From: Candidatus Poribacteria bacterium
GTDB lineage: Bacteria; Poribacteria; WGA-4E; JAJDTR01
Direction of reading: 5' to 3'
DNA: 64,000 nt
Assembly: GCA_028820655.1 (NCBI GenBank)
Contig: JAPPIK010000015.1
Coordinates: forward strand, 1 to 64,000
Below the pieces are notes generated by a model. The model was not told the DNA's origin. It saw only the letters and a list, made by a program, of their open reading frames with translations, and did not search any database. Both the position numbers and the translations under genes were made by a program. Shown here piece after piece: positions 44,105-53,248 of the stretch (position 1 is its first letter; the number at the start of each line of letters is the position of its first letter).

Positions 44105-44776
44105 TTATTCGGGTAGAATGCACTCGGCCGAATCGTTTTTCGGCTGATTGACCCGACGTGAAACCGCGTATGCCGTCATCTCCTCCGCAGGATACGGCGC
44201 AAGAAGGTGATTCAGTTCGGCAGGTGTCTGTTCGGTGGGATTCAACCACTGTGCATAATTTTCTTCATCCAGAATGACGGGCATCCGGTGGTGAATCCGC
44301 TCCAACATCTCGTTGGGCGGGCAGGTGATGATTGTGCAAGACAGCAGGCTAGTATCTTCTCCCGCTTGCCGCCAGGATTCCCAAAGCCCGGCGAACGCGA
44401 AGGGTTTCTCGGATGCCATCCGGATATAGTAGGGCGTTTTCGGTCCCCGATCCGTCTCCCGCCGCCACTCATAATAGCCGTCCGCCAAGACGAGACAACG
44501 CCGGCGTTTGTATGCTGTTCGGAAGGACGGTTTCTCGGCGAGAGTCTCAGATCTCGCATTGATCATTCGAGAACCGATCTTCGGGTCTTTAGCCCAAGAA
44601 GGGATCAAACCCCACCGAAAAAAATCTATTCTGTTCTCGCCGTTGTTCGGGGCTACCGCGACGCCTTGGGTCGGCGCGATATTGTAGCGCGGCGAAAAGT
44701 CGTCGGGAATTTCGAATCCGGGCAGAGTTTCTGCCAAGCTGGCAGGCGTCGCTGCGAGCGTGTAGCGGCCGCACAT
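44105..44776 (-). CDS. SOS response-associated peptidase, YedK/HMCES-like (abasic-site DNA-protein crosslink)
   Basis: A 223-residue protein of the SRAP family. After Met removal the catalytic Cys2 is N-terminal (MCGRYTL). SPRYNIAPTQ, FFRWGLIPSWAKDP, MINARSETLAEKPSFR, ADGYYEWRRE (catalytic Glu) and IHHRMPVIL (catalytic His) are all present. The family crosslinks covalently to abasic sites in single-stranded DNA and protects them. The start is the second ATG, required by Cys2 and supported by GGAG six bases upstream. It is divergent from the ImuB/DnaE2 operon across a ~200-base promoter region, making a DNA-damage module. Confidence 0.9.
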   Translation of the reverse strand: MCGRYTLAATPASLAETLPGFEIPDDFSPRYNIAPTQGVAVAPNNGENRIDFFRWGLIPSWAKDPKIGSRMINARSETLAEKPSFRTAYKRRRCLVLADGYYEWRRETDRGPKTPYYIRMASEKPFAFAGLWESWRQAGEDTSLLSCTIITCPPNEMLERIHHRMPVILDEENYAQWLNPTEQTPAELNHLLAPYPAEEMTAYAVSRRVNQPKNDSAECILPE

Positions 44777-44876
44777 AAGCATCTCCGTTACGGTTGGATT
44801 ATTTTCTGTTTTTTTGGCTCATCTATCGCCGGAGGATTTCATTATAGCACATCCAAAAATTCATGCCGATTTTTTT

Positions 44877-44912
44877 TCTTGACTAACTTAACATATGTGT
44901 GGTATTGTGTCT
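44877..44912 (+). promoter_or_regulatory. promoter with LexA-like palindrome before the ImuB-DnaE2 operon
   Basis: TTGACT at 44880, then AACTTAACATATGTGTGG (18 bases), then TATTGT. The spacer core AACATATGT resembles the Gram-positive-type LexA box GAACATATGTTC. A matching promoter spacer (ACA, four bases, TGT, then GG-TAT) occurs in the repeat elements at 8540-8766 and 34937-35140. An operator lying between -35 and -10 would repress when bound; LexA as the binder is inference. Confidence 0.5.
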
Positions 44913-44974
44913 TATTATTGGTTGGGGTGGAGGAAAACAACCCTATTTACACATGCTTAAAGCGGAGATTGGTT

Positions 44975-45760
44975 ATGTTCGCGTGCCTGCTCGTCGACAA
45001 TTGTGACGAGTTCTCTATTCAAGTCGGCGAGTTGCTGGCTTTCTATTCATCAAAATGGGAACTTGGGGATGGCGGCGTCATTTATACCGATTTCGACAGT
45101 ATCGGTGATCGAATCAAAGTCTTGATTTATGAACTGGAACTTCGAGAGATACAGGTCCGTATAGGCGTTGCTCCGACGCGCTTCACCAGCTTCGTCGCCG
45201 CCCACGCCGCCGCCCTTGAAACGCCTCTCTTCATATCACCGGCGCAGCTCGAAGCCTTCTTGGTGGACCAAAGCGTTTCATATCTCCCAATCTCCGGCGA
45301 GAACCGAGAACGGTTGGAGATGTTAGGGCTGCGGACATTAGGTCAGGTTGCACGCATTGATGTCCGCGAACTTGTCAATCAGTTCGGACGGGAGGGCCAA
45401 TTCATGTCGGAATTGGCGCGGGGAATAGATTCGACGCCGCTGCCATCCCAACGGCCATCCATTGGCGCAGACAGAGCGGCTTGGCAGTTGGGCGTCTGGG
45501 ACGATCCGGAACATGTCAAACCTCACAGACGACCTGTCCCGATAGCCGTCATCCTTGACGACAGGGGATATCCACAGGCGCGTCTTATCGATGGCATGGA
45601 ACTCTTCATTACGGATATTGTCGACCTCTGGACAATCGAGAATCAGTGGTGGACGGAGCAGAAAACAAGCTGTGAATACTTCGAGGTGGTTGAATTGGGG
45701 GCAGAATCAACTTCCATACTCTGCCACGATCTTGACCATGGCGAATGGTACATGCACTAA
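44975..45760 (+). CDS. compact ImuB-like Y-family polymerase homolog with DUF6504-type C-terminus
   Basis: A 261-residue protein, half the length of usual ImuB (~500). It holds a partial palm (RIGVAPTRFTSFVAAHAA), a thumb with helix-hairpin-helix (LEMLGLRTLGQVARIDVREL, then QFGREGQFMSELARGID), and a C-terminal DUF6504-like segment (DRGYPQARLIDGMELF, WTIENQWWTEQ, EYFEVVEL, GEWYMH). The acidic catalytic residues of active Y-family polymerases are not in their expected places (LLVDNCDEF at the N-terminus), and no little finger is seen. It probably acts as a non-catalytic adaptor for DnaE2 in translesion synthesis. The ATG at 44975 follows GGAG; the upstream open frame is antisense to YedK. Confidence 0.7.
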   Translation: MFACLLVDNCDEFSIQVGELLAFYSSKWELGDGGVIYTDFDSIGDRIKVLIYELELREIQVRIGVAPTRFTSFVAAHAAALETPLFISPAQLEAFLVDQSVSYLPISGENRERLEMLGLRTLGQVARIDVRELVNQFGREGQFMSELARGIDSTPLPSQRPSIGADRAAWQLGVWDDPEHVKPHRRPVPIAVILDDRGYPQARLIDGMELFITDIVDLWTIENQWWTEQKTSCEYFEVVELGAESTSILCHDLDHGEWYMH

Positions 45761-45771
45761 GATGGGACTTT

Positions 45772-48700
45772 ATGGAATACGCAGAACTTCACTGTCACAG
45801 TCATTACTCTTTCCTGAATGGGGCATCCGGTCCCGACGAGCTCGTGGAACAAGCGGTTAAGCTGGGGTTGAAGGGCCTGGCACTGACGGATGACGACGGG
45901 CTTTACGGCGTTATACCCTTCGTAAGAATATGCGAAGAACTCGGGTTGCCATATTGCGTCGGAGCATCAATTACAGTAGGACAGGATGACACGGAATTGG
46001 AGCCGCAGACGGGGCAACACGATGACGATCACATTGTTCTGCTGTGTCAGAACCTGACCGGCTATCACAATCTGTCGCAACTGATTACCCGCGCCCGGCA
46101 CGCTCGTCCAAAGGGCGAAGCCAGAACGACGCTTGATGCAATCAACGAACTGTCGGAGGGATTGATATGCCTCGTGGGCGGGCGGGATGGCAACATCCCG
46201 AAGCTGGTGCAAGATGATCAGGTTGGAAGAGCAAGCGCCGAAATCGAACCTTACCGCGAAATCTTCGGCACGAATAGGCTCTATGTCGAACTCGTCAATC
46301 ACCGTGAACCCGGCGATTTTGCCCGGTGTCGAAAATTGTATAAATTGGCATCCGAATCGGGCTTGGAATGTGTTGCCACAAACGGCGTTCGCTACGCCAG
46401 CCGGGATAAAGCCACGCTATACGACGTGTTGCGGTGCATCGCCCACAAAGTGACGCTGGACAAATCCGACGCCATCCGTCCGCAAAACCACCAGCGCTAT
46501 CTCAAAAATGCTGACGCCATGGGAATACTGTTTGCCGAAATACCGAACGCGATAAAGAACACGTCCCTTATTCTCGATCAGTGTCAGCTCGACTTGGATT
46601 TTACCGAGTACCGATTTCCCGATTTCTCGACGCCGGAAGGGCATACCGATGAATCCTATCTGATAACCCTCTGCGACGAACAACTCACCAAAAAGTACGA
46701 AGTAGTAACCGTAGAAGTCAAGGAGAGACTCAAGGAGGAGTTAAATCTCATCCTGCGATTGGACCTGGCGGGTTACTTCCTCGTGGTCTGGGATATTGTG
46801 GCGTTCGCACGGTCACGGCGGATCCCCGTTCAGGGCAGGGGTTCCGCAGCGAATTCGTTGGTGGCGTATCTGCTTGATATTACGCCTGTTGACCCGATTG
46901 CGCACAATCTGTTTTTCGGGCGATTTCTGAATGACGAGAAAAGCACCATCCCGGACATCGATCTTGACTTCGCCGCCTCGCGGAACGCGCACCTCGCCGA
47001 CAGGGAAGATGTCATCCAGTATGTCTACGAGAAGTACGGCTTCGATTATGTTGCATTGGCATGCACCTTCATTACTTATCGAGTGCGGGGGGCGATCCGG
47101 GAAGTGGGAAAAGTATTCGGCGTTCCCAATCGTATTTTAGACAGGATGTCGCGCTTGGCAGAGAGCCGGAACGTGTCCTCCGCTTTTGATAAGATCGATG
47201 AAGTGGAAGAATTTGCGTCCTACGCCAGCCGCCCGATCTGGAAACACTTTCGCGAGCATGTCGAAGCGATTATCGGAACGCCTCGCCACCTATCGATGCA
47301 TCCCGGCGGTATGGTGGTTACTTCCTGCAACCTCTCAACGCTCGTGCCGCTCGAACCTGCGCGTATGGAAGGCCGGCGCGTCTGCCAGTGGGATAAGGAT
47401 ATGATTGAGGACGCAGGCCTCATCAAAGTGGATCTCCTCGGTTTGGGGATGCTTGCCGTGGTGCGGGAAACCGTTGACTTGATTGCCGATGCCCACGGCG
47501 TTGACATTGACCTCGCCGCCCTCCCGTCCGGCGACCCAAACGTCTATGATATGCTGGCGGTTTCTGATGTTATCGGCGTGTTCCAAGTCGAATCTCGCGT
47601 ACAAATGTCCACTTTGCCGCGCATCAAGCCGCGATCGATCGCCGAACTGGCGATCCAAATAGCGCTTATCCGACCGGGCCCGATCCAGGGAAACATGGTG
47701 TCGCCCTACCTCCTACGGAGAGCGAACAGAGAGGCGGTTCGATATCCGCACCCGCAACTTGAGAGTATTCTCAAGGAGACCTTGGGAGTCATCCTCTTTC
47801 AGGAACAAGTGCTCCAAGTCGTCTGTTGCATCGCCGGATATTCGCCAGGTCAAGCGGAGAACCTCAGACGCAATTTGAACAAGACTCCGTCTAAGAAAGC
47901 GGTTGCCGAAATGCAAAGCGCATTTGTCGCATCAGCCATGCAGAACGGCGTGTCACGCCCCGACGCCACGAAGATCTTCGGCTATGTCGCAGGATTTGCG
48001 GGATACGGGTTTTGCAAGTCTCACGCACTCTCGTTTGCACATCTCGTTTATCAAGCCGCTTGGCTGAAATGTTATTATCCCGACGCTTTTCTTGCGGCGC
48101 TCCTGAACAATCAACCGCTCGGCTTTTATCCGACCGATGTGCTCATTAACGATGCAAAACGCCGATCCATTCGAATCTTGCCTGTAGACGTGAACCAAAG
48201 CGAGGCGCGTTGTACTGTCGAAAGCAAGGGAGCGGTGCGTTTGAGCCTTACTTGCGTTAAAGGACTCAGTTTAGCCAAAGCTCAACGGGTGGAAGCCGCT
48301 CGCCGCACGGGGGAATTTGTCTCCATAGAGGATTTCGTTCGGCGCACGGAACTCGATTGTGCGACGATTGAACGGTTGGTTGCCGCCGGCGCCTGCGACG
48401 GTTACAACCTGCCCCGACGAAAGCTTCTCTGGCAGCTCTGGATACTTGATCGATGGCGCGAACACAACCTCGCCATCGAACCGGAACTTGCGTGTCCGGA
48501 TCTTCCGGAACTGAACGCGTGGGAGGAACTTAATTGGGAATACGCCGCACAGGATTGTTCGGCACGCGCTCATCCCATGCAACTCATGCGGGCGAGGCTC
48601 AAAAGCTACGTATGTCCGAGTGATAAATTGAAGGGGCTGAGGGATGGGGTCAGGGTAACCGTGGCCGGGCTTGTGGTGTGCCTGCAACGGCCGCCCACCG

Positions 48701-48894
48701 CGAAGGGGTTCGCCTTTCTAGTGGTAGAGGACGAGGACAGCTTAATTAACGTGGTTATTACTCCACAAATCTATGAGCGTTTTCGTTCGATCTTCAGACT
48801 TTCGCGCTTTGTGTATGTGCGCGGTTTTGTGCAGCGGAAAGACGGAATAATTCATGTGAAAGCCCAATCGTTTGAACGGTTGGATTGGGACTAA
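45772..48894 (+). CDS. dnaE2: error-prone DNA polymerase III alpha subunit (DnaE2)
   Basis: A 1040-residue C-family polymerase. N-terminal PHP domain (ELHCHSHYSFLNGASGPDEL), catalytic palm IPVQGRGSAANSLVAYLLDI and IPDIDLDFA (aspartates), fingers region VFQVESRVQMSTLPRIKPRS then LIRPGPIQGNMVSPYL, which is the DnaE2 variant of the DnaE core, FAGYGFCKSHALSFAHLVYQ, tandem HhH near 850, and an OB fold (VTVAGLVVCLQRPPTAKG, FLVVEDEDSLINVV). It lacks the long C-terminal tau-binding region of DnaE1. It performs SOS-induced translesion synthesis with an ImuB-type partner. The ATG at 45772 lies 11 bases after the ImuB-like stop; an in-frame ATG at 45745 overlaps that gene. Confidence 0.9.
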   Translation: MEYAELHCHSHYSFLNGASGPDELVEQAVKLGLKGLALTDDDGLYGVIPFVRICEELGLPYCVGASITVGQDDTELEPQTGQHDDDHIVLLCQNLTGYHNLSQLITRARHARPKGEARTTLDAINELSEGLICLVGGRDGNIPKLVQDDQVGRASAEIEPYREIFGTNRLYVELVNHREPGDFARCRKLYKLASESGLECVATNGVRYASRDKATLYDVLRCIAHKVTLDKSDAIRPQNHQRYLKNADAMGILFAEIPNAIKNTSLILDQCQLDLDFTEYRFPDFSTPEGHTDESYLITLCDEQLTKKYEVVTVEVKERLKEELNLILRLDLAGYFLVVWDIVAFARSRRIPVQGRGSAANSLVAYLLDITPVDPIAHNLFFGRFLNDEKSTIPDIDLDFAASRNAHLADREDVIQYVYEKYGFDYVALACTFITYRVRGAIREVGKVFGVPNRILDRMSRLAESRNVSSAFDKIDEVEEFASYASRPIWKHFREHVEAIIGTPRHLSMHPGGMVVTSCNLSTLVPLEPARMEGRRVCQWDKDMIEDAGLIKVDLLGLGMLAVVRETVDLIADAHGVDIDLAALPSGDPNVYDMLAVSDVIGVFQVESRVQMSTLPRIKPRSIAELAIQIALIRPGPIQGNMVSPYLLRRANREAVRYPHPQLESILKETLGVILFQEQVLQVVCCIAGYSPGQAENLRRNLNKTPSKKAVAEMQSAFVASAMQNGVSRPDATKIFGYVAGFAGYGFCKSHALSFAHLVYQAAWLKCYYPDAFLAALLNNQPLGFYPTDVLINDAKRRSIRILPVDVNQSEARCTVESKGAVRLSLTCVKGLSLAKAQRVEAARRTGEFVSIEDFVRRTELDCATIERLVAAGACDGYNLPRRKLLWQLWILDRWREHNLAIEPELACPDLPELNAWEELNWEYAAQDCSARAHPMQLMRARLKSYVCPSDKLKGLRDGVRVTVAGLVVCLQRPPTAKGFAFLVVEDEDSLINVVITPQIYERFRSIFRLSRFVYVRGFVQRKDGIIHVKAQSFERLDWD

Positions 48895-49043
48895 TGCCGC
48901 CTTATCGGCACGAAAATAGAATCGACACTTTGTGAAAATGTCACTTTGAATGTGAGCAACCAGCGAGAGTGTTTCACCGTCTCGCGACTTATGTGCATTA
49001 AGCTTGCTATGAAAACCACTTGGGCTCTCCGGTGTGACGCGCT

Positions 49044-49838
49044 TCACCTTCCGCGCATAACGCCGAAAATGCCTAAAGCGCCGAGCAATGAAAGATTCGG
49101 AAATAGCAGGGGTGCAAACGCGGGGGCGCCGTAGAGAAAACTATCCTTAACGCTTGGCGCGGAAACTTGCAGATTAGCCGAAACGTGCCAACAAAAACCG
49201 ACAATCCCCGTTACGCAGTTCAGAGCCAAAATCGCCAAGCAGAGCTTAAGAAACGACACGTTGTGCGGTTGCACAATCGCGGTTACTAGGAAGCCGACAG
49301 CCATTGCGCTAGTGTATACGGGAATCCACTCTCCCCAATTGAAAAAACCGTTCTGTGCGTGGTCGCAAAGTGAAAGGAGAAAGTTGCCGAGAAATCCGAC
49401 GAACGCCATGACCAGTATCCACCTGCCCCATTCCGCCGAGTCCGCTTCAACCGTATGATGCATGATTAACAGCAAGCCAATCCCTGCATAGGAAAGCGGC
49501 GCGATGAACGGTGCGGTATAAACAAGACTCTTGACGGTGAGATCGGAGAAAAACTGGCTTTCGAGATGAAACAGCATGCCGCCGATGCCGATGAATACGG
49601 AGACCCAGCCAACACCGCGACCGACGCAACGTTTCATCCGATCCTGTCCGCGAAATAGTGTCAACAATAACAATAGTGGGGCGGCAAGCGAAAATATCAG
49701 TGGTATCCATTCCGCACGATGCGCAAAACTGTTGACTGAATGTGCTATGAAAACGTCAAGTGCGAGAAATGATAGGTTGATGATGACGAAAAGTTCAAGC
49801 AGCACCGCTCGGTTGTATAGCCAATTACGGTTTTGCAT
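49044..49838 (-). CDS. polytopic membrane protein coupled to the octaheme cytochrome
   Basis: A 264-residue integral membrane protein with about seven to eight hydrophobic helices (for example LFVIINLSFLALDVFIA, WIPLIFSLAAPLLLLLTLF, GWVSVFIGIGGMLFHL, FIAPLSYAGIGLLLIMHH, LCLAILALNCVTGIVGFCWH). Several histidines lie in or near helices (LFHLESQF, IMHHTVEAD, CDHAQNGF, CWHVS), which could bind heme or quinone, but no known family is recognised. The start ATG overlaps the 3' end of the cytochrome gene by 14 bases, so the two are translationally coupled and probably form a membrane complex. Confidence 0.6.
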   Translation of the reverse strand: MQNRNWLYNRAVLLELFVIINLSFLALDVFIAHSVNSFAHRAEWIPLIFSLAAPLLLLLTLFRGQDRMKRCVGRGVGWVSVFIGIGGMLFHLESQFFSDLTVKSLVYTAPFIAPLSYAGIGLLLIMHHTVEADSAEWGRWILVMAFVGFLGNFLLSLCDHAQNGFFNWGEWIPVYTSAMAVGFLVTAIVQPHNVSFLKLCLAILALNCVTGIVGFCWHVSANLQVSAPSVKDSFLYGAPAFAPLLFPNLSLLGALGIFGVMRGR

Positions 49839-51060
49839 GGTTTTTCCGTAGTTGCGCCGCAATCTCCCTCATTTCAGTGATTTTTACCAGCAGTTCGTAA
49901 TTCCCGTGCCACTGCACGAAGTCTGCGCCGCCCATGAATGCTCCGTGTTTCGCGGTCCGTCCATAGTAGTGCCACAAGTCAAAATAGAGAAACTCGATTG
50001 ATTCATCGAATGCTTCCTCGGTAAGCAATCCCTCTTCTCGGAGCGCAGACATCAACGCTTTTGCTTCGGCAATCTTCGCGTTGGTGTCCACAATCACCCC
50101 TTCAGCCTCTTGATAGAATCGATCGACGTGTGATTGCGCGTGACACTTCAGACAAACCTCTTTCATGGCTGTCTGTCCCTGGTGATAGCTCGGCCGCTTC
50201 TCCGAGACCGGGGCGAACAACCAATAAGATAACCGTTCCGTGGTGTCGTGGGTCACCTTCAAGCCTTCCAGCCCGCTAAGGTGGCAGGTCGCACAGGTCG
50301 GGACGGACATGTCTGCGGTGGTTAGCCGCTTGGGGTCGGCTCCAAGATTCATCTCGCGTTTCTGCGCATTGTATAGCGCACCGTGCTTCGATTCGTGGAA
50401 AATCTCAATTTGGGAGTGGTCCGGTCCCATGTGGCACTGTCCGCAGGTCTCAGGTTCTCGTGCGAGCGCCACGGACGCGCTGTGCCGCGCGTGGCAATGT
50501 GTGCATGTTCCTATAGATTCGTCAGCGTTCGGCTTGCCGATGTCATGACACCCAAGACAACCGACATTGATGGCGCTTTCCCCCTCTTTCCGTCCGAGTC
50601 GATTCTCGGGACGATCCACCGCTCCGGCGTGGTACGTCTCGGCAAATTCAATTTGCTCCACGGTAAAATCCTGTACCCCTCGAACCGCCGCCCACGCTGG
50701 CGCGCCATGGCGGCTTCTGATGAACTGGTTATATTCCGTTGCGTGGCACTGACTACAATTCTTCGCGGTCAGATCTTTGGTGATAGTGAATCCGTTATGC
50801 ACGCGCTGTTCCTGCCCCTCCAACGCTTGGTGGCAATCAAGGCAGTTGATACCTTTTTCCGCATGAAGGCTCCTCTCGAATTGATGCACCACTGCGGACG
50901 TTTCCCGGCGGTGGCAGGTCGCACATTTGCCGGTTGCTCTCACAAATTCCGGGCTCGGCTGTTCCGTTTCGTGACCGGGGCGATTCGCGTTAAAAATCAA
51001 TGCGGCGACAATCAGGGCGGTACCCAAGAATACAGAGATAAAGATAGATTTGAATGACAT
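49825..51060 (-). CDS. octaheme cytochrome c, hydroxylamine oxidoreductase (HAO)-like
   Basis: A 411-residue protein with an N-terminal membrane anchor (residues 7-23) and exactly eight CXXCH motifs at 46, 73, 102, 168, 186, 206, 256 and 303. MGPDHSQIEIFHESKHGALY after heme 6 and GAFMGGADFVQWHGNYEL near the C-terminus are hallmarks of the HAO/octaheme family. Oxidative HAOs crosslink a C-terminal tyrosine to heme 4; reductive relatives do not. Which applies here cannot be decided by eye (Y359, Y365 and Y366 are nearby). Expected to face the periplasm and handle hydroxylamine, nitrite or a similar substrate. The FAD-oxidoreductase gene ends 23 bases upstream. Confidence 0.78.
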   Translation of the reverse strand: MSFKSIFISVFLGTALIVAALIFNANRPGHETEQPSPEFVRATGKCATCHRRETSAVVHQFERSLHAEKGINCLDCHQALEGQEQRVHNGFTITKDLTAKNCSQCHATEYNQFIRSRHGAPAWAAVRGVQDFTVEQIEFAETYHAGAVDRPENRLGRKEGESAINVGCLGCHDIGKPNADESIGTCTHCHARHSASVALAREPETCGQCHMGPDHSQIEIFHESKHGALYNAQKREMNLGADPKRLTTADMSVPTCATCHLSGLEGLKVTHDTTERLSYWLFAPVSEKRPSYHQGQTAMKEVCLKCHAQSHVDRFYQEAEGVIVDTNAKIAEAKALMSALREEGLLTEEAFDESIEFLYFDLWHYYGRTAKHGAFMGGADFVQWHGNYELLVKITEMREIAAQLRKNHAKP

Positions 51061-51083
51061 TTTGATTTTGTCCCGTTTCTTTT

Positions 51084-53036
51084 TCAGTCCCCACGCTTCA
51101 ACGCCGAATAGATTAAATTGCAAGCATCACCTCGGGTCAGATCCTGACTCATGCCGACACCCAATGATCGGCAAAGTTGCTCTCCCGCCTGCCGGTTGGG
51201 GGACAAACCGCAGTCGACAAGCTGGCTGCAAAAGTCGCCCGCTTCAACAGAGCCTTCGGTATCAACCTGTTTCTGCAGCGCGGCGGCTAGCGAACGAGCA
51301 TCAAGATTACCGCTGAGCAACTCGCCTGCCCCTTTTGCCCAAGTGCGTGCCGTTGCGGCATCCAAATCATCCTCGGGATTCGCGTCGTAGGAAGGGAAAA
51401 ACCCCTTGGTTCCCAAGTATTGTATCGCCGGAATCCACGCCTCGGGACCGGCAATATCAATATCGTTAAAGAAGGACAGCGAGATCCGGCTATCAGCCAA
51501 CTCCATCTGCAACCGATTTACATCGATGGCGGCGGGCGGAACGTTTTGTTGCTTTGCCATGACTATGGCGTGAGCGGCAGATTCGCCGATATTCATCCAG
51601 GTAGGTTCTAGGCGAACCGTGCCCCAGGCAACATGGGTGGAAGATACGCAGCCGGGGATGAGCAGATTATCGATATCTTTTGGGAGCAGGGCTCGGTAAG
51701 AAAGCTGGCCGGGGAAAGTGTGCCAATTGAGCACAAGTTTTCCCTCTTCGATGGCGCCTTTGGCTTTCTCGTTGGTGCAGCCGTGGGTATCCATGTACCA
51801 CTCGGTAAACGCGATGCTGTCGCCAAAGAACGGCGCCCGGTCGTAGCCGGCGCAGAGGCTGGCGTCGTGCTGAGTGAACATGTAGCGGCCCTCCAGTCTC
51901 CGTGACTCCCGAACGTAAATCTCATGGGGAACGTGCCCGTTCTCCGGGAACTCATCCTTCGCGAATCCCAAGCCCCGCCAACGCTCCCGCACCTTTTCGT
52001 CCACGGATGGATCGTTCCGAAGGAAATGAAAGATTTGGAAAGTAGCCTTCAGGTGCTCGTCCATTACCTTCCGCCGCACACTCCAATCCCCCTCCGGGTA
52101 GGCGCTTTGCGAGCCCAAAATTTGGGGCCGATTCCAGCCCCATTTCCTATTCGGAAGCGGACCGTTCACCGAGCTCCAGCCGAAGGTTTTCAAATACTCC
52201 GGATCGTAACCCTCCGGACATTCCGGGATATACTGATTCTCGGGATCCTCGGAGAGCACCATACGATAGTTATACGCCTGCACGACGCCGTCGCCCGCTC
52301 CGGTACTTTGATCCAAAACCCTGAGGATGCGGTATCCCAATTGCCGTAGATTGAGATTCTCCCTTATTCGCCTGGCGCGGGGATCCACGTAATCTGCGTC
52401 GTCATCGGCGCCGCCCAATTTCTCCATGAAAATGTGACCTGCATGGGGTTCGTCAAACTCATCCCTCGATTCTCGCCCAACCCGATAGGAGGTTCCGGAT
52501 ACAGCCATCAAATCCCCTTCGTAACTACAATCGGCGAACGCGTCGGCAGCGACTTTGTACCTCTTGCCGCCATCCATCTCGGCAAGGGTAACCGACTTGA
52601 CCGCCCGCCCGCCACGGATGGCTTCCACCGGATATACATTGAAGATTACCCGGATGTTCGATTCCGCCTCCACCATCCCCGTAACCATCGATTGGAATAC
52701 GCTTGCCTCATACCTCCCGTTGCTATGATACGTGGCCGGCGTGTCCGGAGGAGCCGGAAGAGAATTGCGATAATCCCGCGAATCTTCGCCGTATTTCTCC
52801 TTGTAGTAGTCGAACAGCCCCCAGCGAAGCTCGTCATAGACAGGACTACGCCTGCCCTCATAAAGCGTATCCCAGAGGCTGAGACCGTTTGCAGGCAGTC
52901 CGCCCAGCACCGGCGTGTGATTGGAGAGAATAACCTCCAGTCCTTCCCGAGCAGCCGTGATGGCGCAGGCAATCCCGCCCGGATTGCCGCCAACCACGAG
53001 AAGGTCACAATTCAGGCGCACATTAGCATCAGGCAT
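51084..53036 (-). CDS. FAD-dependent oxidoreductase (FAD_oxidored family)
   Basis: A 650-residue flavoprotein. The N-terminal dinucleotide motif DLLVVGGNPGGIACAITAAR is near residue 11, LGGLPANGLSLWDTLY follows, and ADAFADCSYEGDLMAVSG near 170 is typical of the PF12831-type FAD oxidoreductases, with DIDNLLIPGCVSSTHVAWG and RLEPTWMNIGESAAHAIVMA near 470-500. No signal peptide, so cytoplasmic. Family members in Planctomycetes and Poribacteria have unknown, often sugar-related, substrates. It is the upstream member of an apparent operon with the HAO-like cytochrome (23-base gap), but the flavoenzyme may be functionally unrelated. Confidence 0.82.
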   Translation of the reverse strand: MPDANVRLNCDLLVVGGNPGGIACAITAAREGLEVILSNHTPVLGGLPANGLSLWDTLYEGRRSPVYDELRWGLFDYYKEKYGEDSRDYRNSLPAPPDTPATYHSNGRYEASVFQSMVTGMVEAESNIRVIFNVYPVEAIRGGRAVKSVTLAEMDGGKRYKVAADAFADCSYEGDLMAVSGTSYRVGRESRDEFDEPHAGHIFMEKLGGADDDADYVDPRARRIRENLNLRQLGYRILRVLDQSTGAGDGVVQAYNYRMVLSEDPENQYIPECPEGYDPEYLKTFGWSSVNGPLPNRKWGWNRPQILGSQSAYPEGDWSVRRKVMDEHLKATFQIFHFLRNDPSVDEKVRERWRGLGFAKDEFPENGHVPHEIYVRESRRLEGRYMFTQHDASLCAGYDRAPFFGDSIAFTEWYMDTHGCTNEKAKGAIEEGKLVLNWHTFPGQLSYRALLPKDIDNLLIPGCVSSTHVAWGTVRLEPTWMNIGESAAHAIVMAKQQNVPPAAIDVNRLQMELADSRISLSFFNDIDIAGPEAWIPAIQYLGTKGFFPSYDANPEDDLDAATARTWAKGAGELLSGNLDARSLAAALQKQVDTEGSVEAGDFCSQLVDCGLSPNRQAGEQLCRSLGVGMSQDLTRGDACNLIYSALKRGD

Positions 53037-53215
53037 AGTATTCTCCGTAATGGGTCCGAGGACAGCCGACCTACATTGGCGTTTTGAGGCGGTAGTCCAG
53101 CCGCGGCGGGAGTGTCCGGTGCGATGTCAATCGCGCCGATTCTATCAACTAAAGCCACCTGCGTCAATATCATCCAGCATCAGGTTTCCGGGGCGACACA
53201 AGAAAACGATCAACA

Positions 53216-53248
53216 AAAAAGGCACCTAGAAAAAACTAGGTGCCTTTG
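53216..53248 (-). terminator. terminator of the tRNA-Gln/tRNA-Glu transcript
   Basis: Arms AAAGGCACCTAG and CTAGGTGCCTTT around a six-base loop. On the minus strand it is followed by T-rich sequence (TTTTTTGTTG overlapping the arm), so it ends leftward transcription from the two tRNA genes. Confidence 0.8.

Noticed and set aside
44207-44974. 256-codon upstream extension of the ImuB-like frame
   Set aside because: It is antisense to the YedK gene and crosses the promoter region; the ATG at 44975 has a proper ribosome site and begins the recognisable protein.
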